Of a stretch of 64,000 nt of DNA, positions 8,931 through 17,299 are shown piece by piece. The stretch covers positions 8,620,038-8,684,037 of the forward strand of contig NZ_JACHIR010000001.1 in assembly GCF_014203355.1 (NCBI RefSeq). The letters are read 5' to 3'. How positions within the stretch are numbered: position 1 is the stretch's first letter; every line of letters begins with the position of its first letter. A program made the translations under genes and the position numbers. The notes under the pieces were generated by a model. It did not search any database. It was not told where the DNA came from and saw nothing but the letters and a program-made list of their open reading frames with translations. Source of the DNA: Kutzneria kofuensis (GTDB lineage Bacteria > Actinomycetota > Actinomycetes > Mycobacteriales > Pseudonocardiaceae).

Positions 8931-8965
8931 GTGGTGCTCCCCGCGCAGGGGGCGGGGAGCACCAC
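8931..8965 (+). terminator. perfect 14-bp hairpin
   Basis: GTGGTGCTCCCCGC (8931-8944) pairs perfectly with 8952-8965 around a 7-base loop. No U-tract follows, which is usual for actinobacterial hairpin terminators. It lies in the 558-base gap between the GAF-ANTAR gene and the IS110 transposase; the rest of that gap shows only a 21-codon mini-frame at about 8739-8804. The hairpin could also be an ANTAR target, but that is speculative. Confidence 0.65.
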
Positions 8966-9175
8966 GATGCCCCGATTGCGTTCGCCGTCGCCACGTCGAG
9001 GTTTCCCGATCTGCCCCCGGGGTAGCCAGTCGCAGCCCTTCCTGAGGGGAGGGATCGAGGACGTCACTCCTGGGCCGGGCCGACGCCGGCAGGCCATGGG
9101 TCTGTGCGTGAACCTGACGGAGGAAGGATTCCCAATGACGTTGTCAAGCGGTAGCGGTGATAGGCGGTGAGCCTG

Positions 9176-10381
9176 TCAGGCTGCTGCGCTGCCTGGTCGT
9201 GGCACGTGGGGCTGGAACGTTCGTTCGTCGCGGACGAGCGCCCACACGACGTTGAGGCGTCGACGCGCCAGGGCCAGTACGGCCTGCTTGTGGACCTTGC
9301 CCTCGTGCCGTTTGCGTTCGTAGAAGGCCTTCGACTCCGGACACCGGACGATGGCGTACTGCGCGGACAGGTAGAACGCCCGCAGCAGCCGCCGGTTGTA
9401 GCGGCGCGGACGGCGCAGGTTGCCCTGAACCCGGCCGGAGTCACGCGGGACCGGCGCCAGGCCGGCGACACCGGCCAGCCGGTCAACGCTGCCGAACGCG
9501 GCCGGATCCCCGCCGGTCAGAGCGATGATCTCGGCCCCGAGCAACGGCCCGATGCCGGGCATGCTCAGGATCACGGCGGCGTGCCGGTGCTGGCGAAACC
9601 GGCCCTCGATCAGGGCGTCGGTCTCCGCGATCTCCTCATCCAGGGCCATCACCCCCTTGGCCAGCCGCGCCGTCATGGCCGCGGCAGTGGACTGTCCGGG
9701 AACGGCGGTGAGCTGGGCCCGGGCTGCGGCGATCGCGGTCGCGGCGATTGCGGCGCCGTTGCGGACCTTGCGGGCCCGCAGCCAGGTGGCCAGCTCGGCC
9801 TGGCCGCACTCCCGCAGCGCGGCGGGAGTCTGAAAGCCGGTCAACAGCACCAGCGCGGCTTTGGAGGAGCTGTAGTCAAAGGCTCGTTCCAGGGCGGGGA
9901 AGTACTCCAGGATCTGGGCGCGCAGCCGGTTGATCGCCCTCGTGCGGTCGGCGGTCAGGTCGTAGCGGCGGGCGGTCAGGATCCGCAGGTCCACGGCGAT
10001 CTCGTCGCCGGCGGTCATCGGGTGCAGGTCGCGGCGCATGCGGGCCTGGTCGGCGATGATGAACGCGTCCTTGGCGTCACTTTTGCCCGATCCTCGGTAG
10101 CCGGCCGAGGCGTGGTGGACGGTGCGGCCGGGGATGTAGAGCAGGGCCTGGTCGTGGTTGACCAACAGGGCGATCAGCAGCGCGCCGCCGCCGGCGTTGA
10201 GATCGATCGCCCACAGCACGTCGGGCGACAGCGCTCGGACATCGGCGATCAGCTCCAGCAGTTCGGCCTCGTTGTTGGGCACTCGCCGGGACAGGATCTT
10301 GTCGCCCTCGGCGTTGATCACCACGCAGTGGTGGTGGGCTTTGCCCGCGTCCACACCGGCCCACAGTTGCGGCACGGCCAC
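9176..10381 (-). CDS. IS110 family transposase (DEDD recombinase)
   Basis: A 401-aa full-length transposase. The N-terminal RuvC-like DEDD domain shows WAGVDAGKAHHHCVV (first Asp), a middle acidic strand (VLWAIDLNAGG), and GSGKSDAKDAFIIADQAR (last Asp pair). The C-terminal transposase_20 domain shows LSMPGIGPLLGAEIIALTG and AGVAGLAPVPRDSG with its catalytic-type serine region. IS110 elements are RNA-guided: a non-coding end holds a bridge RNA, and the enzyme cuts donor and target at a short core. The roughly 230 bases upstream of its start (10382-10612) are non-coding and are the likely bridge-RNA end, but unlike the second IS110 element I could not fix the element's borders. The gene appears intact. 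Confidence 0.9.
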   Translation of the reverse strand: MAVPQLWAGVDAGKAHHHCVVINAEGDKILSRRVPNNEAELLELIADVRALSPDVLWAIDLNAGGGALLIALLVNHDQALLYIPGRTVHHASAGYRGSGKSDAKDAFIIADQARMRRDLHPMTAGDEIAVDLRILTARRYDLTADRTRAINRLRAQILEYFPALERAFDYSSSKAALVLLTGFQTPAALRECGQAELATWLRARKVRNGAAIAATAIAAARAQLTAVPGQSTAAAMTARLAKGVMALDEEIAETDALIEGRFRQHRHAAVILSMPGIGPLLGAEIIALTGGDPAAFGSVDRLAGVAGLAPVPRDSGRVQGNLRRPRRYNRRLLRAFYLSAQYAIVRCPESKAFYERKRHEGKVHKQAVLALARRRLNVVWALVRDERTFQPHVPRPGSAAA

Positions 10382-10612
10382 CTCCCGTCGTCGTTCGTGC
10401 CAGACACCCAGCAGACGACCTCGCCGTCACGTCCTTATGCAGCGATTGTTTCGCTCATCCCAATCAGCGGCCGAGTCGTCGCAGGACCCCGGGCGGCCAA
10501 TCCTTCCCAGCCACACCAACGGCTCCGTCATGACAGCCACACCCGAGGTCCCCGGGCCTTCCTGATCTTACGACTGACCAGAACCGACCCGACTCAGAAG
10601 ATAAGGATCCTC

Positions 10613-10789
10613 ATGAGCACCGAACGCAAGATCGACGCCAAGGCCGACGAGGTCAAGGGCAAGGTCAAGGAAGGCGTCGGCAGCGCCACCGACGACCACA
10701 GCCTGGAGGCCGAGGGCAAGGGCGACCAGGCCAAGGGCAAGGTCAAGGAGGCGGCCGAGAAGGTCAAGGACGTCTTCAAGAAGGACTGA
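10613..10789 (+). CDS. CsbD family stress protein
   Basis: A 58-aa, highly charged Lys/Glu-rich helical protein: KIDAKADEVKGKVKEGVGSAT, then EAEGKGDQAKGKVKEAAEKVK. This repeated KxK(E/Q)xxG pattern defines the CsbD family, abundant general-stress proteins of unproven mechanism. AAGGA at 10603-10607 precedes the ATG. It is followed at once by a perfect 16-bp hairpin, so it is transcribed alone. Its neighbours (DUF6131 peptide, RsbQ/RsbP-like pair, cold-shock gene, RsbW-like ATPase) make this a stress-response cluster. Confidence 0.92.
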   Translation: MSTERKIDAKADEVKGKVKEGVGSATDDHSLEAEGKGDQAKGKVKEAAEKVKDVFKKD

Positions 10790-10801
10790 CCTGAGTAGAC
10801 A

Positions 10802-10838
10802 GTGGTGGGCCGTCGCCAATCCGGCGACGGCCCACCAC
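10802..10838 (+). terminator. perfect 16-bp hairpin after the CsbD gene
   Basis: GTGGTGGGCCGTCGCC (10802-10817) pairs perfectly with 10823-10838 around the loop AATCC. It begins 13 bases after the CsbD stop and is the clearest intrinsic-type terminator in the window. Confidence 0.85.
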
Positions 10839-11001
10839 GTCGTTTCGCGGCCGTCTGCCGGATGGCCGCAGCCCGCGCCACCGGATCGGCATCGCCGGAG
10901 CCGCCGAGGTTTCGGCGGGCCGTGAACGGGCATCCCCTCGACGACGCCATGAGTTCCCGCGGTCCGCGGCCGGCGTCCCTGGTGAAGGAGCACAGCAAGC
11001 C

Positions 11002-11157
11002 ATGATCATCTTAGGTGTCATCCTGTTGATCGCAGGTTTCCTGCTCAACATCTCCATCCTGTGGACCATCGGCATCGTGCTCGTGGTGATCGGCGCGGTG
11101 CTGGCGATCCTCGGCGGCACGGGACGCAAGGTCGGCGGCCGGGCGCACTGGTTCTGA
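11002..11157 (+). CDS. DUF6131-like small membrane protein
   Basis: A 51-aa peptide made of two transmembrane helices (MIILGVILLIAGFLLNISIL and IGIVLVVIGAVLAILGG) and a short basic tail (GRKVGGRAHWF). This matches the small DUF6131-type membrane peptides that sit beside CsbD-like genes in actinomycetes. AAGGAG lies at 10985-10990, somewhat far from the ATG. Its function is unknown; a membrane stress peptide is a reasonable guess from context. Confidence 0.75.
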   Translation: MIILGVILLIAGFLLNISILWTIGIVLVVIGAVLAILGGTGRKVGGRAHWF

Positions 11158-11192
11158 GCCGACCCGTCACTCGGCGGTGACCGTCGCCCTCC

Positions 11193-12398
11193 TCAGCGCA
11201 CCGGCACACTCACCGCCAGCGCGGCGGCGTCATCCTCCAGCCCCGTCCCGAAACTGGTCAACAGCCTCGCCACCGCGGCGATCAGGTCGGTCGCCGTGGT
11301 GGGCGAGAGGGCCGCGGCGAAGGCGTGCAGTCCTTCTTCCTCGTAGCGGCCCTGCCCATCACCGGTGCGCGCCTCGGTCAGCCCGTCGGTGTAGAGCAGC
11401 AAGGTGTCTCCTGGCCCCAGGTGCGCCGTGGTGGTGACGAAGCGGGCATCGGGCAGGACGCCGACCAGTTGGCCGCCGGGGGTCCGCAGAGGGTCGACTG
11501 CGCCGTCGGCGCGCAGCAGCAGGGCCGGCGGATGTCCGCCACTGGCCAGTCGCACCTGGTAGCCCCCGCCCTGCGGTGTGAGCAGTCCGAAGACCACGGT
11601 GGTGAACCGCGGATCGTCACCGGTGTATTCGTGATGGAGCACGGTGTTGAGGTTGCGCAGCACGGCGCTCGGGTCGTTGTCGTACACCGCCGCCGCGCGC
11701 AGGGTGTACCGGGTCAGGGAGGTCACCGCCGCCGCGTCGGCCCCCTTGCCGCACACGTCTCCCATGAACATGCCCCAGAGGCCACCGGCGAGTGGGAACA
11801 GGTCGTAGAAGTCGCCGCCGACCTCATCGGGGCTGGCGTGGTGGTAGTGGGCCGCGACCTCGGTGCCCGGCGGAGCGGACAGGATCGGTGGAAGCAGGGT
11901 GCGCTGCAAGGTGGTGGCCAGTTGCTGGACCCGATCGCGGTCCCGCTCGGCCTCGCGGCGGGCCCGCAGCAACTCCTGTTCGTAGGCTCGACGTTCGCGG
12001 GCATCGAAGATCGTCATGCGCAGCAGCAGAGGACGGCCGTCGTGGCCGGACTTGACCCGAGCGGTCAGCAACACCGGCAACCGGGCGCCGTCGGCGGTCA
12101 CCAGCTCCAGTGCGATCCCGTTGACCTCGCCGTGCATGCGCAGCAGGGGAGCGAGATGGGTCTCGTGGTACAGCCGGCCACCGACCGTGAGCAGGTCGCT
12201 CAGCCGGCGCCGACCGACCAGGTCCGCGCGCCGGTGCCCGAGCCACTCCAGCAACGTAGAGTTGATCTTCACGATCCGGCCGTCCAGCATCGCCGACAGA
12301 TACCCGCACGGCGCGTGTTCGTAGAGTTCCTCGGCGTCGTCCTCCAGCAGCGCGGAGAACTCCGCGTGGTCGCGGTCGGGCCCCGCCGCGGCCGTCAC
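11193..12398 (-). CDS. RsbP-like PAS-PP2C (SpoIIE) phosphatase
   Basis: A 401-aa protein with an N-terminal PAS domain (LYEHAPCGYLSAMLDGRIVKIN, LVGRRRLSDLLTVGGRLYHETH), a short coiled coil (YEQELLRARREAERDRDRVQQLATTLQ) and a C-terminal PP2C/SpoIIE phosphatase (LLPPILSAPPGTEVAAHY, DEVGGDFYDLF, MGDVCGKGADAAA, ASGGHPPALL, LLLYTDGLTEAR). The metal-binding aspartates are all present. Such enzymes dephosphorylate anti-anti-sigma factors. The GTG start overlaps the stop of the alpha/beta hydrolase (GTGA), the same pairing as rsbQ-rsbP of Bacillus subtilis, where the hydrolase is needed for phosphatase activity in energy stress. The ligand is unknown. Confidence 0.85.
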   Translation of the reverse strand: MTAAAGPDRDHAEFSALLEDDAEELYEHAPCGYLSAMLDGRIVKINSTLLEWLGHRRADLVGRRRLSDLLTVGGRLYHETHLAPLLRMHGEVNGIALELVTADGARLPVLLTARVKSGHDGRPLLLRMTIFDARERRAYEQELLRARREAERDRDRVQQLATTLQRTLLPPILSAPPGTEVAAHYHHASPDEVGGDFYDLFPLAGGLWGMFMGDVCGKGADAAAVTSLTRYTLRAAAVYDNDPSAVLRNLNTVLHHEYTGDDPRFTTVVFGLLTPQGGGYQVRLASGGHPPALLLRADGAVDPLRTPGGQLVGVLPDARFVTTTAHLGPGDTLLLYTDGLTEARTGDGQGRYEEEGLHAFAAALSPTTATDLIAAVARLLTSFGTGLEDDAAALAVSVPVR

Positions 12399-13198
12399 CG
12401 CAGGTCCCCGGTGAAGGACATGATCGCCTCGGCGGTGGCCTCGGGCGCGCTGAGCTGGGGACAGTGGCCGGTCGCATCCAGTGTGACCAGTCGACTGCCG
12501 GCGATGCGGGCGTGCACGAAAGCGCCGACCGCGCGCGGAGCGATGGCGTCCTGGGCGCACTCGACGACCAGCGTCGGCACGCCGACCGCGGCCAGATCGG
12601 CGCGGTTGTCGGACAGGAACGTCGTGCGGGCGAACACGGCGGCGATCGCCGGATCGGTGCGGCAGAAGCTGTCGGCCAGTTCCTGGCTCAGCTCGGGCCG
12701 GTCCGGGTTGCCCATGATCACCGGAGCCATCGCGGCCGACCAGCCGAGATAGTTGCTGTCCAGGGACTCCAGCAGCTCGTCGATGTCGGCGGCGGTGAAT
12801 CCGCCCCGGTAGTCGCCGTCGTCGAGATAGCACGGCGACGGCGTCAGCAGGACGAGACCGGCGAACCGCTCGGGGTGGCGGTTGGCCGCCAGCACCCCGA
12901 TCATCGCGCTGACCGAGTGCCCCACGAACACCACCTCCGGCAGGTCGAGGCCCGCGCAGAGGTTCAGCACGTCGTCGGCGTAACCATCCAGGCTCGCGTA
13001 CACTTGCGGGTCCCAGGCCGCCAGGTCCGAACGGCCGGCGCCGACGTGGTCGAAGACCACCACCCGGTGATCGCGACCCAGCGCGGGAACGACCAGGCGC
13101 CACAGGTTCTGGTCGCAGCCGAACCCGTGGGCCAGCACGACCACCGGCCCGTCCTGATTGCCGGTGATCACCACGTTGTGCCTACCACGCACATCCAT
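12395..13198 (-). CDS. RsbQ-like alpha/beta hydrolase
   Basis: A 267-aa alpha/beta hydrolase that begins MDVRGRHNVVITGNQDGPVV and shows LAHGFGCDQNLWR (oxyanion loop), DHVGAGRSD, the nucleophile elbow GHSVSAMIG, an acid in CAQDAIAP and the histidine in ATGHCPQLS. GHSVSAMIG and 'HGFGCDQ' are characteristic of the RsbQ/KAI2/D14 branch. GGAG stands before ATG 13198. In Bacillus RsbQ works with the PAS-phosphatase RsbP, and here the phosphatase follows with a 4-base overlap, so the pair is probably one sensory unit. Whether it hydrolyses a ligand or only binds it is unknown. Confidence 0.88.
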   Translation of the reverse strand: MDVRGRHNVVITGNQDGPVVVLAHGFGCDQNLWRLVVPALGRDHRVVVFDHVGAGRSDLAAWDPQVYASLDGYADDVLNLCAGLDLPEVVFVGHSVSAMIGVLAANRHPERFAGLVLLTPSPCYLDDGDYRGGFTAADIDELLESLDSNYLGWSAAMAPVIMGNPDRPELSQELADSFCRTDPAIAAVFARTTFLSDNRADLAAVGVPTLVVECAQDAIAPRAVGAFVHARIAGSRLVTLDATGHCPQLSAPEATAEAIMSFTGDLR

Positions 13199-13279
13199 CG
13201 GTTGGTCTCCGTGCCCGCCCGGTCGTGTGCGGCAGCTGGCGTCAAGCCGCATACGGCCCCGGGGCTGTGGTCGGCCCGG

Positions 13280-13482
13280 TCACAGCAGGTGGACCGACGT
13301 GGCCTGCGGGCCCTTCTGGCCCTGGGTCACCTCGAACTCGACCGGCTGGTCGTCCGCGAGGCCGTTGTGGTCGTAGTCCTGGATCTTGCTGTGGTGCACG
13401 AACACGTCGCGCCCGCCGTCGCGGGAGCGATGAAACCGAAACCCTTCGTGTCACTGAACCACTTGACGGTTCCCTGAGTCAT
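13280..13482 (-). pseudogene. cold-shock protein gene with a single-base frameshift
   Basis: From ATG 13482 (GAAGGAG upstream) the frame reads MTQGTVKWFSDTKGFGFIAP, a CspA start with RNP1. The rest of a CspA protein (GRDVFVHHSKIQ, EFEVTQGQKGPQATSVHLL) lies in the next frame and ends at 13280. The total is 203 bases, one short of the 204 needed for a 67-aa protein plus stop, so one base is missing near 13420-13430 (GCTCCCGCGACGGCGGG on the coding strand). Everything else is intact, including the ribosome site. It could be a recent mutation, a sequencing error in a GC-rich run, or, less likely, programmed frameshifting. Confidence 0.85.
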
Positions 13483-14945
13483 GCGCGTGCTCCTTCGGTC
13501 GAGTGGAACGCGTTCGACGTGTCCCGGTAGAAACCCGGGTACTGGTTCCCGACGCCGGGCGACGGTCGGGTGTGCGGCGCCGGCGCAGTCGTTGACGTCG
13601 AGCGAGTTGCCGGCCACCAACCGGGCGGCCCGGATATGCTGGTCCGCTTCCGCTCTCGCGGCCTTGGCTCGCGTGTCGGCGAACCCGACATCGCATCCTG
13701 GTGCTCGACCCAGGCCGGGTTGGCTCATCCGTGCTGCGGCCGTGATCGCGACGGGCGGGCGGCGTGGTGTCCCGGTGGGGTCGGCTGGCAGTTCGCGACC
13801 GACGACGGTGTGGGGTGGGGTGAGCGGATAGTGCGGGGGCAAGCGGTGCTCCCGTCTCCGTGCGGAGAAGCCGCCCGGTTGGATTGACAGGGGACCACGC
13901 TGGCTGAGTGTCGGCGGCTCGCGCCCGTCTGGCATCGACTGTACCCCATCGCAGCCGGACTCGACGGGGTTGGAATGCGGCGTGCTTGTCGACGCGCGCC
14001 GGATTTGTTGACGCCGGCGACCGGCACGGCGTTCGCGGCTTGGATTGACGAAATGGTTGTCCACCAAGGTGTTTCGGCAACGTAGGGGGGACGGCCTTCG
14101 CCGTCATCCAGAGCCGGGCTGGCGGCATGGTGGCCCCTGCCGTCAGCCCGGGACGCCAACGCCGGCGACGTGGAGCGCGGTCGCTCGGTGTCTTCTCAGA
14201 TGGGCGCCGGGGCTTCGTCGTTGTGAAACGGTCAGCCGTGGCGCTCGATGCCCGCAAGGGACATGGTGGAGACTAGCCGGGCAGGCAACCCGACGTCGTG
14301 CCGACGCTCCCGTTCCTGGCCGGACAGGTCCGGCCAGCCTGGTTGCCGAGGACGCCACCAGTTCAAACACCGGCTCGCGAAAAGCTCTCGGCATGGTCCA
14401 CCGTACCCCAGATCGGGCTGTCGCGCGGCACGTCAGGGAGTACGGTCGAGCCATGACGGAGGAGGCGGGGGCCCCGTGCTCGGTGCGACGCTGGCCGAGT
14501 GGGTCAAGGCCAGGGAGGAGACCCTACGACACCTGGTGGCCGGCGCCCGTCGATGAGAGGTGGGTACAGCATCTGGCCGACCTGTTGGCGACGGAGCGGT
14601 CGTGGCAGGACCAGTACACCGAGCTGATCGCCCTCGGTCGTGCCGGCGGCACGTTCCCTTCCTCCCAACGCTGATCGACCCGAAAATGAGGAACCATCGG
14701 CAGACGGGCGGCCCGATCCGCGCGGGCAAGTCACACATCCGACACTCCGGCCGCTGTGCTCAGCCTGTCGCTGTCCACACGAACACAGACCGGCGCGGCG
14801 AGCGGGCAGCTCCCGTCTACGCCGGCGAAGCCGCTGAGGTGAGTGCGAATCAGCTGGACACAGCGGCGATTATGTGACTGCCTCGCCTTTGCGATGGTGA
14901 TGGTCGCGGCCGCACCACGGACGAAGGGACGCGAAATTCGCGCTT
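13483..14945. other. 1.46-kb stretch without a convincing gene
   Basis: All long frames here have the arginine/proline-rich composition of shadows. One possible remnant lies at 14453-14674 on the plus strand: an ATG behind GGGAG opens MTEEAGA; a neighbouring frame then reads LGATLAEWVKAREETLRHLVAGA, and the first frame resumes with RWVQHLADLLATERSWQDQYTELIALGR. The pieces look like one small helical protein broken by two frame changes, but no family is recognisable. Confidence 0.4.
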
Positions 14946-15479
14946 ATGGCGGTCGAAACCGGGTATTCGACTGTCTTGCACAACTCGCGACCAGCAGCCG
15001 AACATGAACAGGTGATGCCCGTGGCCGCCTCGGACCCCGACCATCCTCCCGGCGAGCACGTGGTGTCCACCCTGCGGCTGACCGACGTGCCGGCCACCGC
15101 CGCCGCCCTGACCGGCGTCCGCGAGCAGTTGACGATATGGGCCGTCACTTCCGGGCTGGGCGACGACCAGGTCGACGACGTCGGGCTCGCCACCTACGAG
15201 GCGATGGCCAACATCGTCGACCATGCCTACGACCACCCCGGCGGCGTGTTCGACCTGCACGCCTGCCGACACGACGACCAGGTGACCGTCACGGTGACCG
15301 ATCACGGTCGGTGGAAATCGCGGGAACGCGAAGCGGAGTCTCGGCGCGGTCGTGGGCTGCTGATCATCGAACGGACCACGCGCGAGTTCGAACTGAGCCC
15401 GCGCGCAGGCGGTACCACGGTGTGCATGGGCTGGTCGATCCCCGTCGACGAAACGAATTCGGGGCCGGCCACGCACTGA
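14946..15479 (+). CDS. RsbW-like ATP-binding anti-sigma/serine kinase
   Basis: A 177-aa HATPase_c protein of the RsbW/SpoIIAB-like group. The N box is seen in TYEAMANIVDHAYDH (Glu and Asn), the G1 box in VTDHGRWK (Asp-x-Gly) and the G2 box in RRGRGLLIIERTT. It should bind ATP and phosphorylate an anti-anti-sigma factor or hold a sigma factor. No sigma or STAS gene lies next to it, so its partner is elsewhere. An alternative ATG at 15015 (PVAASDPDHPPGEHVV) would shorten it by 23 poorly conserved residues. It fits with the RsbQ/RsbP-like pair and the GAF-ANTAR regulators nearby. Confidence 0.82.
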   Translation: MAVETGYSTVLHNSRPAAEHEQVMPVAASDPDHPPGEHVVSTLRLTDVPATAAALTGVREQLTIWAVTSGLGDDQVDDVGLATYEAMANIVDHAYDHPGGVFDLHACRHDDQVTVTVTDHGRWKSREREAESRRGRGLLIIERTTREFELSPRAGGTTVCMGWSIPVDETNSGPATH

Positions 15480-15774
15480 GGTCGCCGTCGCCGGTGCCAC
15501 GCATGTTCGCGTTCGACAAACCTCGCGTGCGTCGGCGGCCCTGGCACCCGGTGGGAATGACGGGTAGCGTCAGTGACGCATAGTGAGGCCACCGAGGCTG
15601 TGCGGAATCGGTCGTGACAGGGGCGTCGGACGGGGCAGTAAGAATTCGAGGCGAGTAGGTCCCCATCAGCGGGCATGACATGGCCTCTCTACGGGGTCAC
15701 CACATCTCTGCCTCACCTGGCACGTGTTTCGGCCTGTCGCCGCGGAGGCGGGACCCAATCGAACGGCGCTGACA

Positions 15775-16518
15775 ATGCCTGCCACGGAACGGGAAGTCCG
15801 TGTTGCCGAGGCCGTGCTCGACCTCGCTCGCCGCGTCTCGGATTTCGATGTCCTGGACCTGCTCTACGATCTGACCGACCACGCGCTCACCCTGCTGACG
15901 GTGCAAGGCATCGGGATCACCATCGTTGACGCCCGTGGCAGGGTGCGGTATCTCACCGCGTCCGGCGAACGCTGCCGCAAACTGGAGGAAATCCAGATCG
16001 AGCTGGGCGAAGGCCCCTGCGTGGACAGCGCCCGCAGCGCCAGTCCCCTCGGCCCGGTCGCGTTCGGCGACGGCAGCCCAGGCGCGATGCGCCGGCCACG
16101 GTTCGCCGCCCACTTCCACATCGCGCGCGTAATCGCCATCGCGGCGGTCCCACTGCGCACCTCCGAGACCACCATCGGCGCCCTCAGCCTGATCAATACC
16201 AGGCCGCCGGTGCTCACCAGCCTGGACCTGGATGTCGCACAAGCTCTCGCCGACGCCGACGCCGACGCCGTCCGTTTCCTGAACCGGCGCCGACCACGCG
16301 AACAGGCCGAGATCACCGACCAACTCCGTGCAGCCCTCAACAGCCGCATCACGATCGAACAAGTCAAGGGAATCCTGGCCGAGCGCTTCCGCATCTCCAT
16401 GGACGAAGCGTTCGCCCGCCTACGCGGACACGCCCCGCGCAGGCGCACCTCGATAGTTCCTGTTGAGCGACCTTCCGCACGCTGCGCAGCAACCGGCAGT
16501 GGCGGGGTGCGGCGATGA
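15775..16518 (+). CDS. GAF-ANTAR regulator 3, altered C-terminus
   Basis: A 247-aa protein. The GAF domain contains ELGEGPCVDSARSASPLGPVAFGD and IAAVPLRTSETTIGALSLI; the ANTAR part starts LRAALNSRITIEQVKGILAERF and DEAFARLRGHA. After RRRTS the expected final ANTAR helix (about 15 residues ending 'ARAVV') is replaced by an unrelated tail (IVPVERPSARCAAT...), suggesting a small frameshift or replacement near 16455. ATG 15775 begins the conserved region. It is the third GAF-ANTAR gene within 9 kb. Loss of the last helix could weaken RNA binding. Confidence 0.8.
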   Translation: MPATEREVRVAEAVLDLARRVSDFDVLDLLYDLTDHALTLLTVQGIGITIVDARGRVRYLTASGERCRKLEEIQIELGEGPCVDSARSASPLGPVAFGDGSPGAMRRPRFAAHFHIARVIAIAAVPLRTSETTIGALSLINTRPPVLTSLDLDVAQALADADADAVRFLNRRRPREQAEITDQLRAALNSRITIEQVKGILAERFRISMDEAFARLRGHAPRRRTSIVPVERPSARCAATGSGGVRR

Positions 16519-17299
16519 TCGCCGCGCTCCGTCACGTCGTGGCGAACCGAGATGGTGGATGCGTGTCCCGATTGACGACCACCGCGCGCGGCCTGTCTCG
16601 GTCGGTGCATGCCGGCCTGGCCTGCCGGCGTAGCCGGGCGGTAGACGCGGCTGGTGACGGGTATCCGCCCGCGTCCTGCGCCCAACCATCACCCGTGCGG
16701 CGATGTCACTGTCATGGTGCACCGAAGCTTGCCGGGCTCGACCTGGGGCAGTGTCAGCCCGTTTGTTCGCGATGATCGCGGTCGCTGCCTGGAGGCTGGT
16801 CGCGACGGTGGCAGCCGTGGCTGCTCTGCTGCGTCTTCGTGATGTTGACACACCTTGGGTCGCGTTGCTGGCCTGGTCAGAGTATGCTGCGGGACAAGGG
16901 ATCCATGCGTTTCACACCGGACGGGCTGGAGCAAATCTGGAGCAGGGATGCGTGCTGAACCGACGTTGAACCGCACTGTACGGCGCTCAAGTGCAGTGAC
17001 CGCAACGGGTTTGCTGTGGCGATTCTCTGTTTTGGCAGGTCGGGGGCACTGTCCACAATGGCGTTGGGTCACACTGGCAGTGTGAGGGTCAGGCTCGGCA
17101 TTGCCGCAGGCCAGAGTCCCACCCCTCAAGGCCGCCAACGCCGAGGTCCTCCTGCCCACTGCCGCTGCACAGCCTCACCTCGTTGGGATCCGCTCGGAGG
17201 GCTCGGCGTTCGAGCTGCACTACCCCACAGGTAGAGCGGCTGCGGCTGGAGGTGAGCACGGTGCAACGCCAAGCGTGACCGCGACGGAGCCGGTCGAGC
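16519..17299. other. 780-base stretch without a supported gene
   Basis: Somewhat lower GC than its neighbours. A plus-strand frame at 16703-16969 encodes a hydrophobic stretch (MIAVAAWRLVATVAAVAALL), but nothing marks it as a gene. I see no strong hairpin. Confidence 0.4.

Noticed and set aside
9130-10612. Borders and bridge RNA for the first IS110 element
   Set aside because: TGACGGAG occurs both in the non-coding upstream end and beside the right end, and a few other short matches exist, but donor and target guides could not be assigned consistently and no interrupted gene fixes the ends.
9167-10789. 540-codon plus-strand frame antisense to the IS110 transposase
   Set aside because: Only its last 58 codons (CsbD) are real; the rest is antisense to a well-supported transposase.
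13451-14257. 268-codon minus-strand frame over the cold-shock gene
   Set aside because: Its end is the cold-shock gene read out of frame and the upstream part is arginine-rich noise.
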